Origin: Patiria miniata
Taxonomy: Eukaryota; Echinodermata; Asteroidea; Valvatida; Asterinidae
NCBI RefSeq assembly: GCF_015706575.1
Contig: NW_024037048.1
Location: 16,509,512 to 16,573,511, forward strand
Reading direction: 5' to 3'
Length of the DNA stretch: 64,000 nt
Every line of letters starts with the position of its first letter. The first letter of the stretch is position 1. Below, in pieces: positions 45,741 to 56,611 of the stretch. Below the pieces are notes generated by a model, which ran no database searches, was not told where the DNA came from, and saw only the letters and a list, made by a program, of their open reading frames with translations. The translations under genes were made by a program, and so were the position numbers.

Positions 45741-46206
45741 CTGAAAGAAAGAAAAAGATTTCAGGCGAAAAAATGTCGTGATTTATTGATGTTTACTAAA
45801 GTCGAGTTCCATGCACTTGGCAAATCAAATGAACTGAGAGTTGAACGAAAAATGGATTGAAAGTGATCAATCTCATTATTGAAAATCAGCCTCCAGAATG
45901 TCAAAGGTTGGACACAATTAATAGATGTTGCAAGACTGGACTTAAGATCACAAAAACCAGGGACTTAGCGTAAAGTGGACACTGGGAAAGGTTTAAGTGT
46001 ATTGTCTCTATGCATGGACAAAAGAGGGCGCTTTATAGTCAAACAAGCAGAAACCGGAATGAGGGACACTTCACTGGTTCACTCATGCTGGTTATCGTGT
46101 ATTTGGTACCAGCATTTATAAGCCACGATGGCGCCCAAATGGCCCTCGTTGATAGTTTTCTCTGTGGAGGGGGCGGGGGTGCTTGAGCGCAAGAAGGAGA
46201 TTCTAC

Positions 46207-46526
46207 CTTCTTGTTGAGCGTAGTGACTACTTTCTTGCTGATCTTCCAAGGAAACTTCTCCGTGGTCTCGCCTGCTTCCTCATCCAGCATCCAGGGTTTG
46301 GACAGCTCCTTGAACCGTCTCAGGCTCTACTCCTTGGGCTTCTTGTTCAGGTCCGGGATGACCTCCACGTCCGAGCAGTTGATGCGGAACTTGCTGAGCA
46401 TGTTGGCCATGTTCATCTTCTCCCTGTCCATTTGCTCCTTCTTGCTCGTGGTGGCAAAGACGCGCAGCTTGCATTTCTCCCAGTTGGATTTCATGGAGAT
46501 GAGGTGATCGATGAGTAGGATCAAGC
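46207..46526 (-). pseudogene. SLC12 (NKCC/NCC-type) C-terminal exon, copy 6
   Basis: SLC12 cotransporters carry Na+, K+ and Cl- across the plasma membrane, and this exon belongs to the cytoplasmic C-terminal regulatory domain. It reads LISMKSNWEKCKLRVF, ATTSKKEQMDREKMNMANML, SKFRINCSDVEVIPDLNKKP. NKCC1 has [34 protein letters not shown] and GDINTKPKK at the same places. After KPKE comes TAG, then the frame continues FKELSKPWMLDEEAGETTEK and KISKEVVTTLNKK to the donor, matching NCC PWKISDEEI. So a single nonsense codon interrupts an otherwise good 106-codon exon. Phase 1 in, phase 0 out. NKCC or NCC is likely, KCC less so. I leave the symbol empty. Confidence 0.85.
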
Positions 46527-46996
46527 CTGGGGGTGGTGGGAGGTGGGGGCAGAGGTTGGGGGGGGGGTTCACAAACAAAAATTATACAGAGCATTGTATA
46601 AAGCATGTGTTTCCTTAGACATGCAGCCATCCAGAATAACCTGAGAGATCTCTGAAAGGCTCCATGAAATGAATTGGACACTGAAACATACAATAAAATA
46701 ATCAGGCCAACCAAGAACCAAAAGTGTGGTGTTTTCTACTACATACAAAAAACAACTGTGTGGTAGGGTAGGTAAAATCTGTTTTGGGGGTTTGACATTT
46801 CAATAGCCTAAAAATATAGGGTGGGATGATAATCATTAAAATTTACTTTTTTTCTCTACTTTAATTTGCACGCATTAATTAACATGTGAATCATTCTGCC
46901 GTCTACTGACCAACTTACACAAAAATAAATATAAAGTTTATAGTTATCACTGTGGGGGGGGGGGGGGGGTGCTTGATCCCAAGGAGGAGATTCTAC

Positions 46997-47182
46997 CTTC
47001 TCTTTGAGCATGGTGACTTCTTCCTTGCTGATCTTCCAAGGAAACTTCTCCGTGGTCTCCAGGCTGCTTCCTCATCCAGCATCCAGGGTTTGGAGAGCTC
47101 CTTGATGATTGTGTTGGTCTTGATCTTACCCAACCAACAGCACAGAACTCCATCGTGGGCAAAATCTTGTCCTTGTACCAGC
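46997..47182 (-). pseudogene. chimeric SLC12 exon, copy 3
   Basis: Counterpart of 7649-7834 with the same fusion point and the 2-nt tail insertion. PKMEF here reads PTMEF. Confidence 0.65.
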
Positions 47183-47519
47183 CTTCAGAAAAAGAAAAAA
47201 ACAGTCAATTGTTATTTAATGATCATTAACTTGGTTATCGTTAAGATCGGAGTAAACCTGAAGTTAAGACAACCTAGATATACCTCACGGTATACCAAAC
47301 GTTAAATCTGACACCTTGGCAGCAAGGAGATTTCCACCTTTCTATGAATATGCCTTTGAATGAGCATGACGACTATTTATAAAAGATATAGACATATATC
47401 ATACTCGGCAATAGGGATAGTCAGTGGAAAGAACGTGGGACAGGTGTGTACAAAGTTACGTGCAAGACTCAGACTTGTTTTAAGCGAATTACTGAGAAGA
47501 CGACCATAATTATTGGTAA

Positions 47520-48232
47520 TGAGGATACTTTTATTATGGAGTAGATTAACCATCTTGGTTAGGGGGATTTTTTTTCAGAGGGGAATTATGGAGGAGACTA
47601 ACCATCTTGGCTAGGGGATATTTTTCTTAGAAGGGAACTATGGAGGAGACTAAACCATGCTTGGCTCGGAGGGTGCTTTTTTTGAAGGAAATTATGGAGG
47701 AGACTACCATATTGGCTTGGAGGATATTTTTTTTAGGAGGGAATTACTAAAGGGACTAAACATCTTGCCTAGGAGGATATTTTTTAGAAGGGAATAATGG
47801 AATAGACTAACCATCGTGGCTAGGAGGATATTTTTTTAGAAGGGAATTACAGAGGAGACTAACCATCTTGGCTAGGAGAATTTTTTTTAGAAGGGAATTA
47901 TGGAGGAGAGGCACCATCATGGTTAGGAAGATATTTGTTTTAGAAGGGATTTATTGAGAAGACTAACCATCCCGGCTAAAGGACATTTTTAGAAGGAATT
48001 TATGGAAGAAACTAACAATCTAGGCTAGAAGGACATTTTTTTAAGAAGGGAATTATGGAGGAGACGAACCATCATGGTTAGGAAGATATTTGTTTTAGAA
48101 AGGATTAATGGCTAGGAGGATATTTTTAGAAGGAAATTATGGAGAAAGCTACAACCATCTTGGCTAGGGGAATATGTTTTTAAAGGAATTAATGAGGATA
48201 TTAACCATCTTGGCTAGGAGGCTATATTGTTG
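47520..48232. repeat. 51-bp minisatellite, array 5
   Basis: About 14 units. Some internal unit variants (GGAGGGTGCTTTTTTTGAAGG) are shared with array 2, others with array 3, which points to exchange between arrays. Confidence 0.85.
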
Positions 48233-48762
48233 TTTTTTCTTTTTTTGTGAAATTGTTTTATAGAAGAATATTTCATCAAGTATTAAATATCGTGACAAAG
48301 GACGAATTAGTTATAATGCAGGCTAGGGGGCTTACTTTGTTAATGAGGAAAAAGGATTTTGATATCTGAAGGAAGGAGGTTAATGGAAACATTTTCCAGA
48401 TCCCAAACCATACCTGACATCGCACCCCCCTCCCCCAGCCAAAGCTAGATCCACCCCTGTTTAGGATTTCACGCTAGTTTCTGCTATAGTGAGTAGGTTT
48501 GCGTAATTGTGAAGTAAGTGCCCTTAGATTAGCCACTCATTATTTTCATGGGAATCGCCAACACTACAACAGACATTTTTGCATGACACTTAGAAATTAC
48601 AGCTTTTGCAAAAGTGTAAACAATCAGTTACAGGGGATAACTTCTGTGCTTACAGGGATAGCGCAGGATTTCGGTGCTAGTGTGCTAGATCATCAGCACA
48701 GAATTGTGTGCTTAAACCATGAAATTGAGTCTATTGAGTTAGTAGTGGCTTTGTGTACTTAC

Positions 48763-48830
48763 ATGACAATGAGCTGAGCCTCCTGGGAATGTTGGAGAAG
48801 CAATTCACGGATCCGCATCTGTCCGTTGGT
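48763..48830 (-). pseudogene. SLC12 exon fragment, RQMRIRELL type, copy 5
   Basis: 68 nt, open. The acceptor side reads TTTTAG instead of TTTCAG, still usable. It lies 3,090 bp from copy 4. Confidence 0.75.
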
Positions 48831-49287
48831 CTAAAAGAAAAAGAAAGATTTCAGGCGAAAAAATGGAGTGATTTATTGATGTTTAATAAAGTCGAGTTCC
48901 ATGCACTTGGCAAATCAAATGAACTGAGAGTTGTACGGAAAAATGGATTGAAAGTGATCAATCTCATTATTGAAAATCACCCACCAGAATGGTTGGACAC
49001 AATTAACAAATGTTGCAAGACTGGACTTATCACACAAACCAGGGACTAAGCGTAAAGTGGATACTGGGAAAGCTTTAAGTGTATTGTCTCCATGCATGGA
49101 CAAAAGAGGGCGCTTTATAGTCAAACTAGCAGAAGCCGGAATGAGGGACACTTCACTGGTTCACTCATGCTGGTTATCGTGTATTTGGAACCAGCATTTA
49201 TAAGCCATGATGGCGCCCAAACGGCCCTCGTTTATAGTTTTCTCTGTGGAGGGGGGGGGGTGCTTGAGTGCAAGAAGGAGATTCTAC

Positions 49288-49606
49288 CTTCTCGTTGAGT
49301 GTAGTGACTTCCTCCTTGCTGATCTTCCAAGGAAACTTCTCCGTGGTCTCCCCTGCTTCCTCATCCAGCATCCAGGGTTTGGACAGCTCCTTGAACCGTC
49401 TCAGGCTCTACTCCTTGGGCTTCTTGTTCAGGTCCGGGATGACCTCCACGTCCGAGCAGTTGATGCGGAACTTGCTGAGCATGTTGGCCATGTTCATTTT
49501 CTCCCTGTCCGTTTGCTCCTTCTTGCCCGTGGTGGCAAAGACGCGCAGCTTGCATTTCTCCCAGTTGGATTTCAAGGAGATGAGGTTGGGATGAGTAGGG
49601 TCAAGC
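49288..49606 (-). pseudogene. SLC12 C-terminal exon, copy 7
   Basis: 319 nt. One base is lost in the first ten codons (the same loss as in 9228-9516, so shared descent), and the common TAG is present. Otherwise close to copy 2. Confidence 0.75.
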
Positions 49607-50020
49607 CTGGGGGTGGGGGGGGGGGGGGTGGTGGTGGGAGGTGGGGGCTGAGGGGGGGGGGGGTTCACAAACAAAAATTATACAGAGCATAATTTCCCTT
49701 TGACATAAAGCATGTGTTTCCTTCGACATGCAGCCATCCAGAATAACCTGAGAGATCTCTGAAAGGCTCCCTGAAATGAATAGGACACTGAAACAAAATA
49801 ATAAAGCCAACCAAGAACAAAACGTGTGGTGTTTTCTATTACATATAAAAAAAAAAAAACTGTATGGTAGGGTAGGTAAAAATCTGTTTTTGGGGTTTGA
49901 CATTTCTATAGCCTAAAAATATAGGGTAGGATGATAGTCATTGAACTTTTTTTCTCTATTTTGCATGCATTAGTTAACATGTGAATCATTCTGCACTACT
50001 GACCAACTACCTGATTCTAC

Positions 50021-50166
50021 CTTCTCTTTGAGCATGATGACTTCTTCCTTGCTGATCTTCCAAGGAATCTTCTCCGTGGTCTCCAGGCTGCTTCCTCATC
50101 CAGCATCCAGGGTTTGGAGAGCTCCTTGATGATTGTGTTGGTCTTGATCTTACCCAACCCACCAAT
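50021..50166 (-). pseudogene. SLC12 exon fragment, GLGKIKTNT type, copy 3
   Basis: 146 nt after GTTTCCGTCTAG: IGGLGKIKTNTIIKELSKPW, with the 2-nt insertion further on. Beyond the donor the poly-G intron segment is deleted and the sequence jumps to GTTGGTCAGTAG. Confidence 0.7.
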
Positions 50167-51557
50167 CTAGACGGAAACCAATCAGGAAGGAAAATTTGAA
50201 TGCATTTGCTCTAAATAAATCGTCAGCTACATGTAGGTCTTGGAAAAGACCAAAGTTAGCGCTGCAAAAAGCGAAAAACCTGGACAAATCTGGTTTAATT
50301 ATCTTGTTATACATTTTGCAACTTTGACGTAATTTTTTAAAGACCTGCTTAAATTTTACTCAAACTGTTCATCAAAATTCATTCCGCAAAGTCTTTTTCA
50401 AGTTCTCAACTGTGAGTACACATTTCGGTACTCAAAATACTCATCGAAATATTCATTAAAATAATTCACCAGAGGTACACAAGACTTGTAAAACGGTACT
50501 CAACTAATACAAAACCTCAGGATTCATTAAAGGGAATATACATCATTTGCTTTTGCTGTAATTTTCAGAAATGGATGGAATTGGGGGGTTGGAAATATAT
50601 AGCAAATATAGTTACACTGACTTTTTTGAGGTTTTGGGTTCGAAAATGCTATAAAAACCAAGAAAAACAATCATTTTCCTGTAGTCTGGTTCCCTGACTC
50701 CATATAAGAAGAAACAGAGCAATTTACATACATTGGGGAATTGTAAGGTCAGGGAACCAGTCTAGCTGGCTCGTACCCGTTCATAGGTTTGTAATCGATT
50801 GAAAACAAGTGCGATGGTCAATTGGGGCCAGTATTTGAAAAAAAGCAAGTTTTTTCCAACGCTGATTGGCCGATCAGCGTTGGAAATTGATACAAAAATA
50901 CAACTTTTCTTGAAAATGACAGTATACCAGGTGCCATGATTTTACAGGATGCTTTACACTGTCATTCACTAACAGTCCAGCAAGGTATTTCAAAATGATT
51001 TGGTAGTTTTATTTTTTGATGTTTGCAAATGTTGTATTTTCCCTTTAAAAACAAATGAATCGACTCATAAAGTAGTACTCAGTAAAAAGTAGTCTACTTG
51101 TCAAAAAAAACTTACTCAACTCATACTCGACTTATCGCAGACTGCTTCACTCGTCAAGCAGACTCGACTTAAAAGACCGGAGTTATCAAACAGTACCTCA
51201 ACCCATTTAAAACTGGTGTTTCAGAGTCCCTAACTAAACTTAACTAAACTCAACTTAAATAGATTCAAGTTGCAAACACGGGCAAAGTTTTTGTATTCAT
51301 TTTCCATTGATTAGACGCTGGAGTCATTCTGAACGACTGCAACACTCAATCTTTGGACGACTTTTATGTGTAGTTGCTCCTCAATGTTTCAAACGTCAAA
51401 CTTAATTCAACTCTTTGGAATAATTAGTTCGGCACTTCTCTGAATGCTAGTCTGAAACGCGTGTAGTTGTCAAAAGGTACACAACTCATCAAAATGCAGA
51501 AAACTTGAGCTATCCACGCATACTCAGGTCTGACCCTGATCCCCCTCATAAGCCTAC

Positions 51558-51692
51558 CTGCATGAGTGCCTGTGCCCCGGTTCTTAGCGTAGGGCTTGCT
51601 ACCATGGCTGGGAATGCCTTGATCTTCTGAACATCCACCCATTTCTCCTGAGAGTCTGTCAGAAGCTCCATCCAATGTGTACTCTTCTCACC
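51558..51692 (-). pseudogene. SLC12 exon fragment, KIKAFPAMV type (single copy)
   Basis: 135 nt, phase 0 to 0, between TTTCATACAG and GTAGGC. It reads GEKSTHWMELLTDSQEKWVD, VQKIKAFPAMVASPTLRTGA and QALMQ. NCC has [40 protein letters not shown], so exon 50021-50166 continues it exactly. No defect is visible. With 51986-52097, 50021-50166, 49288-49606 and 48763-48830 it forms the one stretch in correct gene order. Confidence 0.75.
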
Positions 51693-51985
51693 CTGTATGA
51701 AAGGCGGGACAAAATGTTTCCCCTTAAAGCTTAGCATCAATTCTTTACTAAAAAGAAATTAATACTCTACTAAAATAATAATTAAAAATATGATGTCTCT
51801 CACATTGTTCACACAAAAAAGACAAATCACCCACTCTTTATGACATTTATGTTTATGCTACAAACAACTTGCAACTGTAGCAGACTACTTATGATCCGCA
51901 ACGCTATAGGTTCTGATCCCACTGCTTCACAAGGACAAACTTTTGTCAAATCACAGACAAATTGCGACTGTAGCAGATTACTTAC

Positions 51986-52097
51986 GATCAGCACTGCTCC
52001 GCATATGAGAAGGCTTGTGCTCTTGGTGATATGGGAGACGAAGTGAACCAGGGCAGGCCTGCATCCAGGGCGACCAGTCAATGCAATAATCTGTGGC
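51986..52097 (-). pseudogene. SLC12 exon fragment, RPALVHFVS type, copy 5
   Basis: 112 nt, open, GTACAG / GTAAGT. First exon of the colinear right-hand series on the minus strand. Its upstream flank has been hit by three transposons (52.4-53.5 kb). Confidence 0.75.
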
Positions 52098-52134
52098 CTG
52101 TACAGGGAAATACAACAATCCACAAATTGAAAGG

Positions 52135-52204
52135 AAGAGGGAATAGAACCTGGGACCTCCGGATTGCCGTTCCAGTGCTCTACCAACTGAGCTACCAAGC
52201 TCCA
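52135..52204 (-). mobile_element. tRNA-derived SINE head, copy 5
   Basis: Same SINE head as 10859-10928, with GGTAGCTCAGTTGGTAGAGC intact. Confidence 0.6.
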
Positions 52205-52428
52205 TCGTGTTTAGTCTCTCATTTTGTCAATGTCTATGTTAAGAATAGGCATTGGTCAGAGTTGTAATGACTCGAGTCGACTTGAGTCACAATTTTATGC
52301 ACAATTTATGTACACGTTACTTTGCGAATACAGTACGGTACAGCTGCCGCTTGCAGTGTACATGCAAACATACAACATGACACAGACGCCCGCCTTGTAG
52401 TTCTGGAACGCACAAAATAACATTCCGG

Positions 52429-52771
52429 GGAAAGATTTCCATATAGTACTAACATCAACACCCTGTGTACAAACCCTGGATTGGACTGAAAAATTATAAG
52501 TGTTTTCTATCTACATCTACGCGGGTACTCAGCAAAGTCCACTTCTGGATGTTAAGGCTATTCGACAGCCAAACGGAAAACGAATAACGATTCCCATTTT
52601 CCAATTCGACAGTTAAACGTTCGGACAATTGACGGAAAACGAATAATCGATTCCCATGTAATGCTTGTATTTTCTCACTGCTCAAATTGACTTTGATGAC
52701 ATGAAATTGCTATCTGGGGGCTTGTTAGTCAATACAGAGGAAAATTAGTGAACTTATATGGAAATCTTTCC
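52429..52771. mobile_element. MULE-like MITE
   Basis: GGAAAGATTTCCATATA at the left, TATATGGAAATCTTTCC at the right. Flanks AACATTCCGG and AATGTTCCGG form a 10-bp target duplication with two mismatches. Paralogous sites near 19,225 and 23,870 are empty. A 9-10 bp duplication fits Mutator-like elements. It contains AAACGAATAACGATTCCCA stretches like the repeat at 53,815. Confidence 0.65.
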
Positions 52772-52796
52772 AATGTTCCGGAATCGGACTTTAAGC

Positions 52797-52977
52797 CAGG
52801 GGTCGCTTTAGAAAATAAAAGTTACATGCACAACTAAGCTTTTTCCTTGAAAAGGGGCTGAGAAACAGAAAATTTTGCATGCACACGCACAATTTTACAT
52901 GCACAGACATGACAGAGTCAAAGTTACATGCACCTGTGCATGTAAAACCCCTCTAAATCGACCACTGCTTTAAGCGC
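52797..52977. mobile_element. hAT-type MITE with perfect 8-bp duplication
   Basis: CAGGGGTCGCTTTAGA and the inverted TCTAAATCGACCACTG bound 181 bp. CTTTAAGC is exactly repeated on both sides (52789-52796, 52978-52985). The empty site ACTTTAAACGCATTTT is seen near 19,240. End sequence and 8-bp duplication are diagnostic of hAT. Rich in GTGCATGT. Confidence 0.9.
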
Positions 52978-53054
52978 ATTTTATTTTGTATACTTTCAGT
53001 CACTGCTCAGTTCATTGAATTTGAAAAATGATTGTAGGTGATCAGGGAAAATAT

Positions 53055-53488
53055 GGTAATCCTTACTTTTAGGACACCTCTATTTTGTATGAGTTCTGTT
53101 CAAAACTGACTTTTGCAGATGACTGTCCAGTACCAAAGTGACTTTGGCAGGCTAAAGAAGTCTTTTTTCTTCAAACTCATGTTAGTTATAATTTTGAAAG
53201 CACTTTCAAAGAAAATGTGACTTTCCTACCTTTTTTTGCAGTTTGCCATCTCAATTGCTTTTTAAATTTATTTTCTGTTTGTCATCGTCGTCTTTAACCC
53301 CTCATAAATCAAAACCCTGCCCTCTTTCTACAAAATCAAACCTGCTGATATTCAACAGGTGTCATTGCCAAATTATCAAATGTGTCAATAAATATCAGAA
53401 TGTAACTTTTGAGTGTCATTCAGCTGTTTTGGTGAGTCTTTTAACCTTATAATATAGGAATGGGGTCCTAAAAAAAGTAAGGATTACC
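53055..53488. mobile_element. MITE with GGTAATCCTTACTTTTAGGAC-type ends
   Basis: The ends GGTAATCCTTACTTTTAGG and CCTAAAAAAAGTAAGGATTACC are inverted. GAAAATAT is exactly repeated at 53047-53054 and 53489-53496. The empty site is in the inverted paralogue near 23,775. The 8-bp duplication allows hAT or P, and the ends do not settle it. A second, inverted and truncated copy is at about 55,540-55,800. Confidence 0.85.
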
Positions 53489-53814
53489 GAAAATATTTAG
53501 TTGGTGGGTTTTTTCCAATTTGGTACAACTATAGAATGTAATATTGGCTCTTATCTGCTTTTTTTTTTAGCAAATGTACTCTTCAAATGCTCTGCCTATA
53601 ATGAATTGACTAATTGAAGTGTGAATAAAAAGTCTAGACGTGATGACTTACATGTACGTTATCGATCGAGTTGTCTGACGTCTGCTACATCAGCCTACTG
53701 CATGACTGCGGACAATAATGGGATATCATCAAACAACAGGCGGCGCCCTCTTCACAATTAACGGTGTGAAAAGTGACAATCTCATAACCCGTAAATTCCC
53801 GGTCGCATTAATTC

Positions 53815-54035
53815 CTTCCTAACGAAACCATTTCCCAATTCCTAAGCAAACAGAAAAACGGATAACGAAACCCACTTCCCAAATTCCTTAGCAAAAAGAA
53901 AAACGGATAACGAAACCAATTCCCATTTCCTAAGCAAAAAGAAAAACGGATAACGGACTTCGAATCGAAAATCCATTCTCGACAGCAAAACGGATAACGA
54001 ATAACGATTCCCACTTCCCGACTCGAAAGCAAAAC
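53815..54035. repeat. AAACGGATAACGAA tandem repeat
   Basis: Several units of about 50-55 bp with GCAAA(A)AGAAAAACGGATAACG and CCCATTTCCTAA-like stretches. It is continued at 55,040-55,085 beyond the element at 54039-55036. Related scraps are at 52,570-52,640. Confidence 0.65.
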
Positions 54036-54038
54036 GGA

Positions 54039-55036
54039 TGTTGTGCCCATTCTTGAAAATCACGCATTCTCGAAAATGGGCATGCACATTCTCGAGAATG
54101 GGCGCGCATTCTAAGAATGAGCGCCCATTCTTAAGAACGAGCACGCGTTCTTAAGAATGAGCGCTCATTCTTAAGATTGGTTGGGAATATCACGTGCACA
54201 ATTTATGAATTTTGCCCAATCTTAACAAACATTGCACGACATAATTATGTTAAATGAATTGTATAGCGGTTAAAAGGGAAACAATTCATATAAAGAGGAA
54301 AGAAAATGTGCTATGCTTCTGTACTCGTATAATTACGATAATTTGAATCAAATTAAACCTGTTATTATTGCTTTTTTCTGCCCACTATGGGAAGTTTTGT
54401 AATAACGGAGGACTGGGAACTAGTCTGGGAAGTGCTTTGTTTAGGCTAGACAAGTTACAAGTCCCTGCATGTATCATATGCGTGCCACAAAAAAAAAACG
54501 ATGTCCAGAAGCTGCCAAAATTGCTCTTTTGACTAGATAGAATCCAGCTCTGCGACGTTATGGTGGGATGTGAACAATAAATTGGTGGCAATTTAAATGG
54601 GAAATAGCATTAGCACTATGGGATGTCGCAGTATTCATTCTCATTCTTCACATTCTTCATTCTTACGTCCCCCCCCCGCTTTTATTATCCAAAAATCAGA
54701 ATTCTTTGCACTAGTATTATTATGTCTCTTATATTTTCCCGGTCCCCCCCCCATATTAATACGCCTTTACTTATAATATCCACTCTACTTTTCAGCGCCT
54801 TGCGTTGCAACAGTATAATTATTGAGAATCAGTGAACGAGGATTCAGCTAGACTTGCCAAGCGCAGCCGGTGCTCGGCATCGACAAGACCGTTATCTTGT
54901 CGCGCATTCTCGAGAATGTGCGCTCAATCTGGAAGAGTTATTTTTTGCCAAGATTGAGCAAGGATCCAGTTGCACATTCTCAAGAATGTGCATGCCCATT
55001 CTCGAGAATGCGTGATTTTCAAGAATGGGCACAACA
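54039..55036. mobile_element. 998-bp element with arrays of small palindromes
   Basis: TGTTGTGCCCATTCTTGAAA at the left is inverted at the right end. CGGA is repeated on both sides (54035-54038, 55037-55040), inside the tandem repeat just described. Next to each end are many 14-bp palindromes of the form CATTCTCGAGAATG or GTTCTTAAGAAC. The centre (54,190-54,890) has no convincing frame. Superfamily not recognised. Confidence 0.7.
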
Positions 55037-55539
55037 CGGACAACGAATAACGATTCCAAAATCCCAAATCCTATCGAGAAAGGAATTTGGATTTCTCAAT
55101 GCATGATGGGAAAATTCGGATTTAGAAACTTTTTCGCAACTTCGTCCCCAGGGATAACTTTATTTTGTAACTTTCTTTCCTGTATTAAGTACCTGTCAGT
55201 GCGTACCGCTCAACACTACGTAAACGAGATTGTATTTGACACCGTTAATTGTGAAGAGCGCCACCTGTCGTTTGGTTATCCGACATCAACATTATGGCAC
55301 GTATGGATAATGTAGCGGTAGGCTAGGCCTGTACATCAGGTAAGTCTGGACTATTTACTTGTCAAAATTCAACTTCCTTTCGGCGTACTGGAAAGATTCG
55401 CATATCTGGACATTACTCAATTTTCCCTTCAGTGATTTATGCCACCATTCCTGTTTAAAACGTCCAAAAATATTGGATTTAGCAGGGAAATTTGTTACCA
55501 AAAAACTATAGTCGGAGTCCTTACTTTAGTTACCATCGC

Positions 55540-55800
55540 GGTAATCCTTACTTTTAGGACCCCGTTCCTATATAGGAAGGGAAAGACTCACCAAAACAGT
55601 TGACTAAATGACACTCAAAATTGACATTCTGATATTTCTTGGCACATCTGAACAATTGGCAATGACACCTTCTTGAATATGAGCAGGTTTAATTTTGTGG
55701 AAAGAGGGCAGGGCTTTGATTTATGAGGGAAATTCAGGGGTAAAAGACGACAATGACAACCAGAAAACAGACTCAAAAACCAAGAAGGCAAATGTGAAAG
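55540..55800. mobile_element. truncated inverted copy of the 53055 MITE
   Basis: Starts GGTAATCCTTACTTTTAGGA and matches the reverse complement of about 53,240-53,488 (GGGCAGGGCTTTGATTTATGAGG shared). The far end is missing. Confidence 0.65.
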
Positions 55801-56611
55801 CTCGCTGCGATGAAAGCTCGATGCTGATTGGCTGATAAAAAATAAACATCTTAGTCCCTATTTATTTTTAGTCTGGTTCCCAAAAGATTCAGGGGTACAA
55901 CTATAGAATGCAGGGCCACTTTACTCTACATCCGCGCCTCCGTACGGCTGCGTGGAGGTGTGGAGCCGCAGTCGACCTACCTCCCAAAATCGATTGCCGC
56001 AGTCGATCTACCTCCGAAAATCGATCGTGGAGTCGTGGGATCAAAATAAGGACAGCACATAAAAAAATAAAACAGCACACCGTGTAAACTCAATGGCGCC
56101 CCCAATCACCAATCAGTAGATAGATTTGTCACAGTAATTTTCTTCTCCTTTCGGGGAAGGGCAGGGTTTTAAGAAATCATCCTGCAGGGATATATAGTCT
56201 TTCAAAGTTTAATCAACTTGAACGTTACAGGGAAAATATCAGACTTTATTCAGGGGATGTTTTGGTAAAACATTCACTATGAAAAAAAAAAGTTGAGATT
56301 ATTATAAAAACCACAATTCCCACATACCGCGATAATGGGGAGTCCACCTCCATTCGCACATTCCGAGCATGTCTATTTTCACAGGCATTTGAAAAGGAAG
56401 AGTTATACAACCTAAGAGACAGGACAATTTGGGAAGGTTGGCGGGCAATCTCTAGTCCAAACAAGAAACGTGATAAGTACCGTGATAATACGGCGTTCCA
56501 TCCTACATGCTTACTGCCACTGCCAGCATCCTATCTGAAAAAAAAACACCACGGAGACATATATAAATGTCCAGAACTCCAGGTATGGAATCTTTCCGGA
56601 GTATTTTTTAA

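Larger units (their letters stand above)
42669..50000. repeat. segmental duplication of 1 to about 7.6 kb
   Basis: C1q 3' part, flank, foldback MITE, two cotransporter cassettes and one minisatellite follow in the same order and orientation as from base 1. Differences are scattered substitutions, short indels, the ~130-bp block at 838-970 and minisatellite length. The colinearity ends where 50021-50166 (unfused exon) replaces the chimeric exon at 7649. Confidence 0.85.

Noticed and set aside
52031-52267. Frames starting [17 protein letters not shown] in all SINE-exon blocks
   Set aside because: They run antisense across the cotransporter exon and SINE head and are kept only because the blocks are recent copies.
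54039-55036. Long terminal repeat of a retroelement, because of TG...CA ends
   Set aside because: The two ends are inverted, not direct, and no promoter or primer-binding features are seen.
56246-56464. Minus-strand 72-codon frame with a hydrophobic stretch
   Set aside because: No start context, family match or neighbouring exons; likely chance.
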